NCBI GenBank assembly: GCA_963854835.1
Contig: OY978525.1
Location: forward strand, 80,787,775-80,851,774
Source of the DNA: Megamerina dolium
Lineage: Eukaryota > Arthropoda > Insecta > Diptera > Megamerinidae
Direction: 5' to 3'
Length of the DNA: 64,000 bases
Each line of letters starts with the position of its first letter. The first letter of the stretch is position 1. Under the pieces are notes generated by a model. It was not told the DNA's origin. It saw only the letters and a program-made list of their open reading frames with translations, and ran no database searches. Shown here in pieces: positions 31,998 to 49,698 of this stretch. The position numbers and the translations under genes were made by a program.

Positions 31998-32058
<61 letters not shown>

Positions 32059-32512
32059 ATATGGGTAAAGATATTTTTCATCGAAGGCGTTTATCTGTTC
32101 CTTTGTATGACTACTTTCCTACAGGTTACAGTACACAAAAAGAAGAGAATGAAAAATATATATAAATATGCGTACATCAGAAGTGTATACCACTCGTGTT
32201 CTTGTGTGTGCCCGTATGTAATATATTACTGCATTCTTCTACAGAGTACAATTACAAGAGAAGAAGAAGAAGAAGAAGGATAAAATACTCTAAATAAAGG
32301 ACAAGATATTTCTCATCGGTAGCTTTTAATTGTGTTCTTGCGTGTATGTGTATGCAATGTATGACTGTACGCTTTTACAGAGTACAGTCAGAGAGGAAGA
32401 AGAAGAAGAAGAGAAATAATGATTTATATCAATGTATTATGGCGTAAAATACGATACCTTTAATTTTAACCATTGAAGATTCATTATATGGTCTTTTATG
32501 TACTGTATCATT

Positions 32513-32632
32513 GCCAACGACCATACCACGCTGAATACATTGGTTCTCGTCCGATCACCGAAATTAAGCAGCGTCGGGCGCGGTTAGTACTTAGATGGGG
32601 GACCGCTTGGGAACACCGCGTGTTGTTGGCAT
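32513..32632 (+). rRNA. 5SrRNA: Unit 6: 5S ribosomal RNA, T29 variant
   Basis: 5S with C-to-T at nt 29 (position 32541). Nt 29 pairs with G48 in helix III, so the change leaves a U-G wobble and the fold is probably kept. Boxes A and C are untouched. Confidence 0.96.
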
Positions 32633-33050
32633 TCCAACAAATTTTTTTTTTCCTTACACATTACAGTCGATTCCTTTTACAAAATTCCTAAATATGTAAT
32701 ATATATATTTTTTTTTACAATTTTCTTAACTTATGATCAAAATAAAATTAAATAAATTGCTAATAAAAAAATTGGAGCTCCATATATATTCTTTAGCTGT
32801 GTTTGTATGGCATTCTCACAGCAAATAAACCGATATACATATGCATGTGTATGCTAAAAGTATATATTACATTCATGTGATTTTAATTAAACATTTACAG
32901 TTACAGTAATCATAAAAACAATAAACACAAGAGCACATACTTTTACTAGTTCGAAACTGAATGCTTATATTTTCGTAAAAAATATTTTGTGGCCCTGAAA
33001 AGGGCCGTTGTTATTACACATATGTAGTATAATTTTCGTATTTCATTTTT

Positions 33051-33365
<315 letters not shown>

Positions 33366-33612
33366 TTATTGAAATCTTTTCAAACAACTTTAATATCACT
33401 GTAACACGAACACAGAACAACTGATGATTTTCCTGTTAAAGTCTCTTGTATTTATACAAAAATGGTGGTAGTTCCAACGCACATGAATGCATGTGTGCGG
33501 TTGTGTGTGTGTGTGTGTGCGGTTGTGTGTGTATACTTGTGTACAAATACTTTATTCACATACATCTATTTCATTCACTCCAATATGTTATGAAGAACGA
33601 AATTTAGTATAA

Positions 33613-34122
<510 letters not shown>

Positions 34123-35394
34123 GTCATTGTTTGCATATACATATGTGTGTGGATAGATAAAAATAAAACGGCCCTTTTCAGGGCCACAAAATATATATAT
34201 TACAAAGGAAGGATATAATTTAATATACATATTTTGTTTATGTCCAATTTATTTCTACCATATTTTATACACATTCAACTTTTTACATACATTACTGATT
34301 AAAATCTCGTATATATGCAGAGCATATATTGTATATACTCATACGTACCATATCTGTTGAAATGAATTCAATAACAATGTAATGGATGGTGTTCTTGAAT
34401 CACCTCACAAATATATACTACGTGTAGTTAAATTATTTAAATACATACTATGTTCATATTCAATGGGTCCAATAATCTAAGTATATTTAATGATTATAGA
34501 TAACATAATGTTATCATTATTTTCATCAAATTTGTAATATATTTTGTTATTTTTTATAATTTTTTTTTTTTTTCCTTTTATATCAATTATATAAATTTAA
34601 TATTTCCAATTCATGCATAAAATACTCGTATCTACAAACATGCATATCTCATGTACCTATAAGGTATATGTATGTATTAAGGAAAAGTAGGTACTACGGG
34701 CATATAAATATATCATATAATATATCATCTATTAAGTATATTATTTAAAATGTCAATATATGTTTATGTATTTTCAATCAAATACTCTTTTAATTATTCT
34801 TTAATGATTTTTTTTTACATAAATAATTAACATTACTTAACGATCGAATTTCTTGCAATGAATCGACATATGTATTTTTTCATTCGAATCATGATGATAT
34901 TAAATTAATTTTTAAAAATTCATTATTTAATATATTTCAATGGAGATTATATTTTCAAATTCTATATTAAATATATGATGTATATCAAATAGAATTTATT
35001 GCATAAATTCAATCGAAATAATTAATTTATTAAAATTTCGAATAAAATTGTAAATTTTTTCATGGAAAATTTCAATTGAAACTCAAATAAAATTGTAATT
35101 GTACATGAAATTGAATATATTTATAAATTTGAACATTTATCGATATTTACTTAATGTAATTAATATGAATTCTCAATCAGAAAGTATATAGTAATATTTA
35201 TAAAATTAAATTATTGTCAAAAGTTACCTACGCGAATGCAATACGAGCCAACGAGTTGGATATTTTTATGATATCCCCGTTCTACGGATATTTCATTTTT
35301 TCAAACCATTTCATTTTGACATATGAATGCATATATGTAAATCCACGTATAATATTTGTACTAAATACTTATTTTGATTTGAATTAAGTGAATT

Positions 35395-36123
35395 ATGTCT
35401 GATAACGCTGTAATTGCTGCTGCAACATCTCCAGTTGCTACTGCTATTGTTCCAGCTGAAAAGAAGAGTGTCGCCGCAAAAAAATCAGTAACAAAATCAT
35501 CAATAAAGAAACCATCAACCACTCCATCACATCCACCAACTCAACAAATGGTTGATGCTTCAATTAAAAATCTTAAAGAACGTGGTGGTTCATCTCTGTT
35601 GGCGATTAAAAAATATATTAGTGCTACATATAAATGTGATGCACAAAAATTGGCACCATTTATTAAAAAATATTTAAAATCTGCCGTTGCAAGTGGCAAA
35701 TTGATACAAACCAAAGGTAAGGGTGCGTCCGGATCGTTTAAATTATCGGCTACTGCTACTAAAACATCAAAACCGAAGACGGCTGTAGCAGGAAAGTCGA
35801 TTGAAAAGAAAAAAAAAACATCACCAACGATTGCAAAGAAAAAGGCAACATCTGTTACAAAAAAAGCAGCAGCTGGTGAGAAAAAACTAAAGAAATCAAC
35901 AGCGGGATCATCCAAAAAGAATACCACAGAAAAGAAAAAGACGGAAAAAGCAAAAGCAAAAAGTATTAAAAAATCTGGTACAGTTAAGGCAAAAAGCTTA
36001 AAAGGTACAGCGACAACAAAACCAAAAGTATCGAAATCAAAAACTGCTACTAATGTTGCTAAATCGAAAAAGACATCAACACCAAAAAAAGTGGCTTCAA
36101 AGAAGGCCTCAGCTAAAAAGTAA
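35395..36123 (+). CDS. His1: Unit 7: linker histone H1
   Basis: Ile18/Thr205, but with the silent TCG codon near 36033 that otherwise occurs only in units 1, 2 and 9: a small mosaic. Stem-loop 36202-36217. Confidence 0.97.
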   Translation: MSDNAVIAAATSPVATAIVPAEKKSVAAKKSVTKSSIKKPSTTPSHPPTQQMVDASIKNLKERGGSSLLAIKKYISATYKCDAQKLAPFIKKYLKSAVASGKLIQTKGKGASGSFKLSATATKTSKPKTAVAGKSIEKKKKTSPTIAKKKATSVTKKAAAGEKKLKKSTAGSSKKNTTEKKKTEKAKAKSIKKSGTVKAKSLKGTATTKPKVSKSKTATNVAKSKKTSTPKKVASKKASAKK

Positions 36124-36555
36124 ATTGTACGTGTACGATCGAATACAATTGAGTACCTACATACATTCTTTTGCACAATTTCAATCGCAATGATAAAACA
36201 CAGCCCTTTTGAGGGCTACAAAATCTTTAAAAGACGAGATAAAAATTAAGAACACTAATTTATTATCGTAATTAAATTATGCAAAATCTCATAACAGTAG
36301 TGATATAAATTGCAATATACATATGTAAATTATGATAATTCAGTTTAGATATTAATAGAAATTTCTGTTTTCTACCATAAGCTCGTATGTGAGATAAGTG
36401 CATGTATGTACACATTAATATAGTGAAATTTTATAAACATATGCACATATACCATACATGAAGTGAGAATAATGGCAAATTTGATCTCGTTATCTATTGA
36501 ATTTTGTGGCCCTGAAAAGGGCCTTTTTTTATAGTTGGGTCACTTGTAAAATAAT

Positions 36556-36927
36556 TTATTTGGAGCTTGTATACTTCGTAACGGCTTTTGTTCCTTCACT
36601 AACAGCATGTTTAGCCAATTCACCGGGTAATAATAGACGAACAGCAGTCTGAATTTCGCGACTGGTTATAGTTGATCGTTTATTATAATGTGCTAAACGA
36701 GAAGCTTCAGCAGCAATACGTTCGAAGATGTCATTAACAAAACTATTCATTATACTCATTGCCTTTGATGAAATACCAGTATCCGGATGTACTTGCTTCA
36801 ATACTTTATAGATATAAATTGCATAGCTTTCCTTCCTCTTGCGCTTCTTCTTCTTATCGTTCTTCGTTATATTCTTTTGTGCCTTTCCCGCTTTTTTTGC
36901 AGCTTTACCACTAGTTTTTGGCGGCAT
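36556..36927 (-). CDS. His2B: Unit 7: core histone H2B
   Basis: Protein identical to unit 1 H2B. Stem-loop 36508-36523. Confidence 0.98.
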
Positions 36928-37164
36928 TTTTTCTCACTCTAATTATAACTTGTTTTTTTTTTTCCACTTCACAGTTCAACACAAAGATGGTATTGCCGAT
37001 ATCTACCATTGGTTATGTGTAAAATTTTATACACGTATTTCATTTAGTTTCATTATAAAAAAAAAAAAAAATCCTGCATATGACAAAGATGAGTTGTAAA
37101 AAAGTATAAATAGCATGCAGATAAGTGGTGGTTTTTAATTATTGAAAACGTTGTGAAGTTTTAA

Positions 37165-37572
<408 letters not shown>

Positions 37573-37709
37573 ATATTCAATTATTTTTCACCATCAACTT
37601 GACAAGAAGAAAACGAAACAAAAAAAATCCGCCCTTTTCAGGGCGACGAATTTATTTACAAAAGAGTCAAATTTCACATACTATGTATTAAGATATGTTG
37701 AGAACAAAA

Positions 37710-37750
<41 letters not shown>

Positions 37751-38198
37751 ATATGGGTAAAGATATTTTTCATCGAAGGCGTTTATCTGTTCCTTTGTAT
37801 GACTACTTTCCTACAGGTTACAGTACACAAAAAGAAGAGAATGAAAAATATATATAAATATGCGTACATCAGAAGTGTATACCACTCGTGTTCTTGTGTG
37901 TGCCCGTATGTAATATATTACTGCATTCTTCTACAGAGTACAATTACAAGAGAAGAAGAAGAAGGATAAAATACTCTAAATAAAGGACAAGATATTTCTC
38001 ATCGGTAGCTTTTAATTGTGTTCTTGCGTGTATGTGTATGCAATGTATGACTGTACGCTTTTACAGAGTACAGTCAGAGAGGAAGAAGAAGAAGAAGAGA
38101 AATAATGATTTATATCAATGTATTATGGCGTAAAATACGATACCTTTAATTTTAACCATTGAAGATTCATTATATGGTCTTTTATGTACTGTATCATT

Positions 38199-38318
38199 GC
38201 CAACGACCATACCACGCTGAATACATTGGTTCTCGTCCGATCACCGAAATTAAGCAGCGTCGGGCGCGGTTAGTACTTAGATGGGGGACCGCTTGGGAAC
38301 ACCGCGTGTTGTTGGCAT
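38199..38318 (+). rRNA. 5SrRNA: Unit 7: 5S ribosomal RNA, T29 variant
   Basis: Same T29 substitution as unit 6 (position 38227). Confidence 0.96.
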
Positions 38319-38736
38319 TCCAACAAATTTTTTTTTTCCTTACACATTACAGTCGATTCCTTTTACAAAATTCCTAAATATGTAATATATATATTTTTTT
38401 TTACAATTTTCTTAACTTATGATCAAAATAAAATTAAATAAATTGCTAATAAAAAAATTGGAGCTCCATATATATTCTTTAGCTGTGTTTGTATGGCATT
38501 CTCACAGCAAATAAACCGATATACATATGCATGTGTATGCTAAAAGTATATATTACATTCATGTGATTTTAATTAAACATTTACAGTTACAGTAATCATA
38601 AAAACAATAAACACAAGAGCACATACTTTTACTAGTTCGAAACTGAATGCTTATATTTTCGTAAAAAATATTTTGTGGCCCTGAAAAGGGCCGTTGTTAT
38701 TACACATATGTAGTATAATTTTCGTATTTCATTTTT

Positions 38737-39051
<315 letters not shown>

Positions 39052-39298
39052 TTATTGAAATCTTTTCAAACAACTTTAATATCACTGTAACACGAACACA
39101 GAACAACTGATGATTTTCCTGTTAAAGTCTCTTGTATTTATACAAAAATGGTGGTAGTTCCAACGCACATGAATGCATGTGTGCGGTTGTGTGTGTGTGT
39201 GTGTGCGGTTGTGTGTGTATACTTGTGTACAAATACTTTATTCACATACATCTATTTCATTCACTCCAATATGTTATGAAGAACGAAATTTAGTATAA

Positions 39299-39808
<510 letters not shown>

Positions 39809-41080
39809 GTCATTGTTTGCATATACATATGTGTGTGGATAGATAAAAATAAAACGGCCCTTTTCAGGGCCACAAAATATATATATTACAAAGGAAGGAT
39901 ATAATTTAATATACATATTTTGTTTATGTCCAATTTATTTCTACCATATTTTATACACATTCAACTTTTTACATACATTACTGATTAAAATCTCGTATAT
40001 ATGCAGAGCATATATTGTATATACTCATACGTACCATATCTGTTGAAATGAATTCAATAACAATGTAATGGATGGTGTTCTTGAATCACCTCACAAATAT
40101 ATACTACGTGTAGTTAAATTATTTAAATACATACTATGTTCATATTCAATGGGTCCAATAATCTAAGTATATTTAATGATTATAGATAACATAATGTTAT
40201 CATTATTTTCATCAAATTTGTAATATATTTTGTTATTTTTTATAATTTTTTTTTTTTTTCCTTTTATATCAATTATATAAATTTAATATTTCCAATTCAT
40301 GCATAAAATACTCGTATCTACAAACATGCATATCTCATGTACCTATAAGGTATATGTATGTATTAAGGAAAAGTAGGTACTACGGGCATATAAATATATC
40401 ATATAATATATCATCTATTAAGTATATTATTTAAAATGTCAATATATGTTTATGTATTTTCAATCAAATACTCTTTTAATTATTCTTTAATGATTTTTTT
40501 TTACATAAATAATTAACATTACTTAACGATCGAATTTCTTGCAATGAATCGACATATGTATTTTTTCATTCGAATCATGATGATATTAAATTAATTTTTA
40601 AAAATTCATTATTTAATATATTTCAATGGAGATTATATTTTCAAATTCTATATTAAATATATGATGTATATCAAATAGAATTTATTGCATAAATTCAATC
40701 GAAATAATTAATTTATTAAAATTTCGAATAAAATTGTAAATTTTTTCATGGAAAATTTCAATTGAAACTCAAATAAAATTGTAATTGTACATGAAATTGA
40801 ATATATTTATAAATTTGAACATTTATCGATATTTACTTAATGTAATTAATATGAATTCTCAATCAGAAAGTATATAGTAATATTTATAAAATTAAATTAT
40901 TGTCAAAAGTTACCTACGCGAATGCAATACGAGCCAACGAGTTGGATATTTTTATGATATCCCCGTTCTACGGATATTTCATTTTTTCAAAACATTTCAT
41001 TTTGACATATGAATGCATATATGTAAATCCACGTATAATATTTGTACTAAATACTTATTTTGATTTGAATTAAGTGAATT

Positions 41081-41809
41081 ATGTCTGATAACGCTGTAAT
41101 TGCTGCTGCAACATCTCCAGTTGCTACTGCTATTGTTCCAGCTGAAAAGAAGAGTGTCGCCGCAAAAAAATCAGTAACAAAATCATCAATAAAGAAACCA
41201 TCAACCACTCCATCACATCCACCAACTCAACAAATGGTTGATGCTTCAATTAAAAATCTTAAAGAACGTGGTGGTTCATCTCTGTTGGCGATTAAAAAAT
41301 ATATTAGTGCTACATATAAATGTGATGCACAAAAATTGGCACCATTTATTAAAAAATATTTAAAATCTGCCGTTGCAAGTGGCAAATTGATACAAACCAA
41401 AGGTAAGGGTGCGTCCGGATCGTTTAAATTATCGGCTACTGCTACTAAAACATCAAAACCGAAGACGGCTGTAGCAGGAAAGTCGATTGAAAAGAAAAAA
41501 AAAACATCACCAACGATTGCAAAGAAAAAGGCAACATCTGTTACAAAAAAAGCAGCAGCTGGTGAGAAAAAACTAAAGAAATCAACAGCGGGATCATCCA
41601 AAAAGAATACCACAGAAAAGAAAAAGACGGAAAAAGCAAAAGCAAAAAGTATTAAAAAATCTGGTACAGTTAAGGCAAAAAGCTTAAAAGGTACAGCGAC
41701 AACAAAACCAAAAGTATCAAAATCAAAAACTGCTACTAATGTTGCTAAATCGAAAAAGACATCAACACCAAAAAAAGTGGCTTCAAAGAAGGCCTCAGCT
41801 AAAAAGTAA
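41081..41809 (+). CDS. His1: Unit 8: linker histone H1
   Basis: Ile18/Thr205 form. Stem-loop 41888-41903. Confidence 0.97.
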   Translation: MSDNAVIAAATSPVATAIVPAEKKSVAAKKSVTKSSIKKPSTTPSHPPTQQMVDASIKNLKERGGSSLLAIKKYISATYKCDAQKLAPFIKKYLKSAVASGKLIQTKGKGASGSFKLSATATKTSKPKTAVAGKSIEKKKKTSPTIAKKKATSVTKKAAAGEKKLKKSTAGSSKKNTTEKKKTEKAKAKSIKKSGTVKAKSLKGTATTKPKVSKSKTATNVAKSKKTSTPKKVASKKASAKK

Positions 41810-42241
41810 ATTGTACGTGTACGATCGAATACAATTGAGTACCTACATACATTCTTTTGCACAATTTCAATCGCAATGATAAAACACAGCCCTTTTGAGG
41901 GCTACAAAATCTTTAAAAGACGAGATAAAAATTAAGAACACTAATTTATTATCGTAATTAAATTATGCAAAATCTCATAACAGTAGTGATATAAATTGCA
42001 ATATACATATGTAAATTATGATAATTCAGTTTAGATATTAATAGAAATTTCTGTTTTCTACCATAAGCTCGTATGTGAGATAAGTGCATGTATGTACACA
42101 TTAATATAGTGAAATTTTATAAACATATGCACATATACCATACATGAAGTGAGAATAATGGCAAATTTGATCTCGTTATCTATTGAATTTTGTGGCCCTG
42201 AAAAGGGCCTTTTTTTATAGTTGGGTCACTTGTAAAATAAT

Positions 42242-42613
42242 TTATTTGGAGCTTGTATACTTCGTAACGGCTTTTGTTCCTTCACTAACAGCATGTTTAG
42301 CCAATTCACCGGGTAATAATAGACGAACAGCAGTCTGAATTTCGCGACTGGTTATAGTTGATCGTTTATTATAATGTGCTAAACGAGAAGCTTCAGCAGC
42401 AATACGTTCGAAGATGTCATTAACAAAACTATTCATTATACTCATTGCCTTTGATGAAATACCAGTATCCGGATGTACTTGCTTCAATACTTTATAGATA
42501 TAAATTGCATAGCTTTCCTTCCTCTTGCGCTTCTTCTTCTTATCGTTCTTCGTTATATTCTTTTGTGCCTTTCCCGCTTTTTTTGCAGCTTTACCACTAG
42601 TTTTTGGCGGCAT
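42242..42613 (-). CDS. His2B: Unit 8: core histone H2B
   Basis: Protein identical to unit 1 H2B. Stem-loop 42194-42209. Confidence 0.98.
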
Positions 42614-42849
42614 TTTTTCTCACTCTAATTATAACTTGTTTTTTTTTTTCCACTTCACAGTTCAACACAAAGATGGTATTGCCGATATCTACCATTGGTT
42701 ATGTGTAAAATTTTATACACGTATTTCATTTAGTTTCATTATAAAAAAAAAAACAATCCTGCATATGACAAAGATGAGTTGTAAAAAAGTATAAATAGCA
42801 TGCAGATAAGTGGTGGTTTTTAATTATTGAAAACGTTGTGAAGTTTTAA

Positions 42850-43257
<408 letters not shown>

Positions 43258-43398
43258 ATATTCAATTATTTTTCACCATCAACTTGACAAGAAGAAAACG
43301 AAACAAAAAAAATCCGCCCTTTTCAGGGCGACGAATTTATTTACAAAAGAGTCAAATTTCACATACTATGTATTAAGATATGTTGAGAACAAAAAACA

Positions 43399-43429
<31 letters not shown>

Positions 43430-43888
43430 ATATGGGTAAAGATATTTTTCATCGAAGGCGTTTATCTGTTCCTTTGTATGACTACTTTCCTACAGGTTAC
43501 AGTACACAAAAAGAAGAGAATGAAAAATATATATAAATATGCGTACATCAGAAGTGTCTATACCACTCGTGTTCTTGTGTGTGCCCGTATGTAATATATT
43601 ACTGCATTCTTCTACAGAGTACAATTACAAGAGAAGAAGAAGAAGAAGAAGGATAAAATACTCTAAATAAAGGACAAGATATTTCTCATCGGTAGCTTTT
43701 AATTGTGTTCTTGCGTGTATGTGTATGCAATGTATGACTGTACGCTTTTACAGAGTACAGTCAGAGAGGAAGAAGAAGAAGAAGAAGAGAAATAATGATT
43801 TATATCAATGTATTATGGCGTAAAATACGATACCTTTAATTTTAACCATTGAAGATTCATTATATGGTCTTTTATGTACTGTATCATT

Positions 43889-44008
43889 GCCAACGACCAT
43901 ACCACGCTGAATACATCGGTTCTCGTCCGATCACCGAAATTAAGCAGCGTCGGGCGCGGTTAGTACTTAGATGGGGGACCGCTTGGGAACACCGCGTGTT
44001 GTTGGCAT
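43889..44008 (+). rRNA. 5SrRNA: Unit 8: 5S ribosomal RNA
   Basis: Same as unit 1 5S (C29). Confidence 0.97.
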
Positions 44009-44426
44009 TCCAACAAATTTTTTTTTTCCTTACACATTACAGTCGATTCCTTTTACAAAATTCCTAAATATGTAATATATATATTTTTTTTTACAATTTT
44101 CTTAACTTATGATCAAAATAAAATTAAATAAATTGCTAATAAAAAAATTGGAGCTCCATATATATTCTTTAGCTGTGTTTGTATGGCATTCTCACAGCAA
44201 ATAAACCGATATACATATGCATGTGTATGCTAAAAGTATATATTACATTCATGTGATTTTAATTAAACATTTACAGTTACAGTAATCATAAAAACAATAA
44301 ACACAAGAGCACATACTTTTACTAGTTCGAAACTGAATGCTTATATTTTCGTAAAAAATATTTTGTGGCCCTGAAAAGGGCCGTTGTTATTACACATATG
44401 TAGTATAATTTTCGTATTTCATTTTT

Positions 44427-44741
<315 letters not shown>

Positions 44742-44988
44742 TTATTGAAATCTTTTCAAACAACTTTAATATCACTGTAACACGAACACAGAACAACTGA
44801 TGATTTTCCTGTTAAAGTCTCTTGTATTTATACAAAAATGGTGGTAGTTCCAACGCACATGAATGCATGTGTGCGGTTGTGTGTGTGTGTGTGTGCGGTT
44901 GTGTGTGTATACTTGTGTACAAATACTTTATTCACATACATCTATTTCATTCACTCCAATATGTTATGAAGAACGAAATTTAGTATAA

Positions 44989-45498
<510 letters not shown>

Positions 45499-46770
45499 GT
45501 CATTGTTTGCATATACATATGTGTGTGGATAGATAAAAATAAAACGGCCCTTTTCAGGGCCACAAAATATATATATTACAAAGGAAGGATATAATTTAAT
45601 ATACATATTTTGTTTATGTCCAATTTATTTCTACCATATTTTATACACATTCAACTTTTTACATACATTACTGATTAAAATCTCGTATATATGCAGAGCA
45701 TATATTGTATATACTCATACGTACCATATCTGTTGAAATGAATTCAATAACAATGTAATGGATGGTGTTCTTGAATCACCTCACAAATATATACTACGTG
45801 TAGTTAAATTATTTAAATACATACTATGTTCATATTCAATGGGTCCAATAATCTAAGTATATTTAATGATTATAGATAACATAATGTTATCATTATTTTC
45901 ATCAAATTTGTAATATATTTTGTTATTTTTTATAATTTTTTTTTTTTTTCCTTTTATATCAATTATATAAATTTAATATTTCCAATTCATGCATAAAATA
46001 CTCGTATCTACAAACATGCATATCTCATGTACCTATAAGGTATATGTATGTATTAAGGAAAAGTAGGTACTACGGGCATATAAATATATCATATAATATA
46101 TCATCTATTAAGTATATTATTTAAAATGTCAATATATGTTTATGTATTTTCAATCAAATACTCTTTTAATTATTCTTTAATGATTTTTTTTTACATAAAT
46201 AATTAACATTACTTAACGATCGAATTTCTTGCAATGAATCGACATATGTATTTTTTCATTCGAATCATGATGATATTAAATTAATTTTTAAAAATTCATT
46301 ATTTAATATATTTCAATGGAGATTATATTTTCAAATTCTATATTAAATATATGATGTATATCAAATAGAATTTATTGCATAAATTCAATCGAAATAATTA
46401 ATTTATTAAAATTTCGAATAAAATTGTAAATTTTTTCATGGAAAATTTCAATTGAAACTCAAATAAAATTGTAATTGTACATGAAATTGAATATATTTAT
46501 AAATTTGAACATTTATCGATATTTACTTAATGTAATTAATATGAATTCTCAATCAGAAAGTATATAGTAATATTTATAAAATTAAATTATTGTCAAAAGT
46601 TACCTACGCGAATGCAATACGAGCCAACGAGTTGGATATTTTTATGATATCCCCGTTCTACGGATATTTCATTTTTTCAAACCATTTCATTTTGACATAT
46701 GAATGCATATATGTAAATCCACGTATAATATTTGTACTAAATACTTATTTTGATTTGAATTAAGTGAATT

Positions 46771-47499
46771 ATGTCTGATAACGCTGTAATTGCTGCTGCA
46801 ACATCTCCAGTTGCTACTGCTATTGTTCCAGCTGAAAAGAAGAGTGTCGCCGCAAAAAAATCAGTAACAAAATCATCAATAAAGAAACCATCAACCACTC
46901 CATCACATCCACCAACTCAACAAATGGTTGATGCTTCAATTAAAAATCTTAAAGAACGTGGTGGTTCATCTCTGTTGGCGATTAAAAAATATATTAGTGC
47001 TACATATAAATGTGATGCACAAAAATTGGCACCATTTATTAAAAAATATTTAAAATCTGCCGTTGCAAGTGGCAAATTGATACAAACCAAAGGTAAGGGT
47101 GCGTCCGGATCGTTTAAATTATCGGCTACTGCTACTAAAACATCAAAACCGAAGACGGCTGTAGCAGGAAAGTCGATTGAAAAGAAAAAAAAAACATCAC
47201 CAACGATTGCAAAGAAAAAGGCAACATCTGTTACAAAAAAAGCAGCAGCTGGTGAGAAAAAACTAAAGAAATCAACAGCGGGATCATCCAAAAAGAATAC
47301 CACAGAAAAGAAAAAGACGGAAAAAGCAAAAGCAAAAAGTATTAAAAAATCTGGTACAGTTAAGGCAAAAAGCTTAAAAGGTGCAGCGACAACAAAACCA
47401 AAAGTATCGAAATCAAAAACTGCTACTAATGTTGCTAAATCGAAAAAGACATCAACACCAAAAAAAGTGGCTTCAAAGAAGGCCTCAGCTAAAAAGTAA
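46771..47499 (+). CDS. His1: Unit 9: linker histone H1 (mosaic)
   Basis: Ile18 and the silent AAA of the common form in the first two thirds, then Ala205 and TCG of the unit 1/2 form. The join lies between about 47190 and 47382. Stem-loop 47578-47593. Confidence 0.97.
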   Translation: MSDNAVIAAATSPVATAIVPAEKKSVAAKKSVTKSSIKKPSTTPSHPPTQQMVDASIKNLKERGGSSLLAIKKYISATYKCDAQKLAPFIKKYLKSAVASGKLIQTKGKGASGSFKLSATATKTSKPKTAVAGKSIEKKKKTSPTIAKKKATSVTKKAAAGEKKLKKSTAGSSKKNTTEKKKTEKAKAKSIKKSGTVKAKSLKGAATTKPKVSKSKTATNVAKSKKTSTPKKVASKKASAKK

Positions 47500-47883
47500 A
47501 TTGTACGTGTACGATCGAATACAATTGAGTACCTACATACATTCTTTTGCACAATTTCAATCGCAATGATAAAACACAGCCCTTTTGAGGGCTACAAAAT
47601 CTTTAAAAGACGAGATAAAAATTAAGAACACTAATTTATTATCGTAATTAAATTATGCAAAATCTCATAACAGTAGTGATATAAATTGCAATATACATAT
47701 GTAAATTATGATAATTCAGTTTAGATATTAATAGAAATTGCTGTTTTCTACCATAAGCTCGTATGTGAGATAAGTGCATGTATGTACACATTAATATAGT
47801 GAAATTTTATAAACATATGCACATATACCATACATGAAGTGAGAATAATGGCAAATTTGATCTCGTTATCTATTGAATTTTGT

Positions 47884-47899
47884 GGCCCTGAAAAGGGCA
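47884..47899 (-). terminator. Unit 9 H2B stem-loop with broken outer base pair
   Basis: On the minus strand the first stem base is T instead of G (plus-strand C-to-A at 47899), leaving a T-C mismatch at the base of the stem. Five of six pairs and the loop remain. No other H2B copy in the window has this. Confidence 0.92.
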
Positions 47900-47931
47900 T
47901 TTTTTTATAGTTGGGTCACTTGTAAAATAAT

Positions 47932-48303
47932 TTATTTGGAGCTTGTATACTTCGTAACGGCTTTTGTTCCTTCACTAACAGCATGTTTAGCCAATTCACC
48001 GGGTAATAATAGACGAACAGCAGTCTGAATTTCGCGACTGGTTATAGTTGATCGTTTATTATAATGTGCTAAACGAGAAGCTTCAGCAGCAATACGTTCG
48101 AAGATGTCATTAACAAAACTATTCATTATACTCATTGCCTTTGATGAAATACCAGTATCCGGATGTACTTGCTTCAATACTTTATAGATATAAATTGCAT
48201 AGCTTTCCTTCCTCTTGCGCTTCTTCTTCTTATCGTTCTTCGTTATATTCTTTTGTGCCTTTCCCGCTTTTTTTGCAGCTTTACCACTAGTTTTTGGCGG
48301 CAT
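47932..48303 (-). CDS. His2B: Unit 9: core histone H2B
   Basis: Protein identical to unit 1 H2B, but its mRNA 3' stem-loop (47884-47899) has lost the outer G-C pair, which may lower SLBP binding and 3' processing. Confidence 0.97.
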
Positions 48304-48539
48304 TTTTTCTCACTCTAATTATAACTTGTTTTTTTTTTTCCACTTCACAGTTCAACACAAAGATGGTATTGCCGATATCTACCATTGGTTATGTGTAAAA
48401 TTTTATACACGTATTTCATTTAGTTTCATTATAAAAAAAAAAACAATCCTGCATATGACAAAGATGAGTTGTAAAAAAGTATAAATAGCATGCAGATAAG
48501 TGGTGGTTTTTAATTATTGAAAACGTTGTGAAGTTTTAA

Positions 48540-48947
<408 letters not shown>

Positions 48948-49084
48948 ATATTCAATTATTTTTCACCATCAACTTGACAAGAAGAAAACGAAACAAAAAA
49001 AATCCGCCCTTTTCAGGGCGACGAATTTATTTACAAAAGAGTCAAATTTCACATACTATGTATTAAGATATGTTGAGAACAAAA

Positions 49085-49125
<41 letters not shown>

Positions 49126-49578
49126 ATATGGGTAAAGATATTTTTCATCGAAGGCGTTTATCTGTTCCTTTGTATGACTACTTTCCTACAGGTTACAGTA
49201 CACAAAAAGAAGAGAATGAAAAATATATATAAATATGCGTACATCAGAAGTGTCTATACCACTCGTGTTCTTGTGTGTGCCCGTATGTAATATATTACTG
49301 CATTCTTCTACAGAGTACAATTACAAGAGAAGAAGAAGAAGAAGAAGGATAAAATACTCTAAATAAAGGACAAGATATTTCTCATCGGTAGCTTTTAATT
49401 GTGTTCTTGCGTGTATGTGTATGCAATGTATGACTGTACGCTTTTACAGAGTACAGTCAGAGAGGAAGAAGAAGAAGAGAAATAATGATTTATATCAATG
49501 TATTATGGCGTAAAATACGATACCTTTAATTTTAACCATTGAAGATTCATTATATGGTCTTTTATGTACTGTATCATT

Positions 49579-49698
49579 GCCAACGACCATACCACGCTGA
49601 ATACATCGGTTCTCGTCCGATCACCGAAATTAAGCAGCGTCGGGCGCGGTTAGTACTTAGATGGGGGACCGCTTGGGAACACCGCGTGTTGTTGGCAT
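49579..49698 (+). rRNA. 5SrRNA: Unit 9: 5S ribosomal RNA
   Basis: Same as unit 1 5S (C29). Confidence 0.97.
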
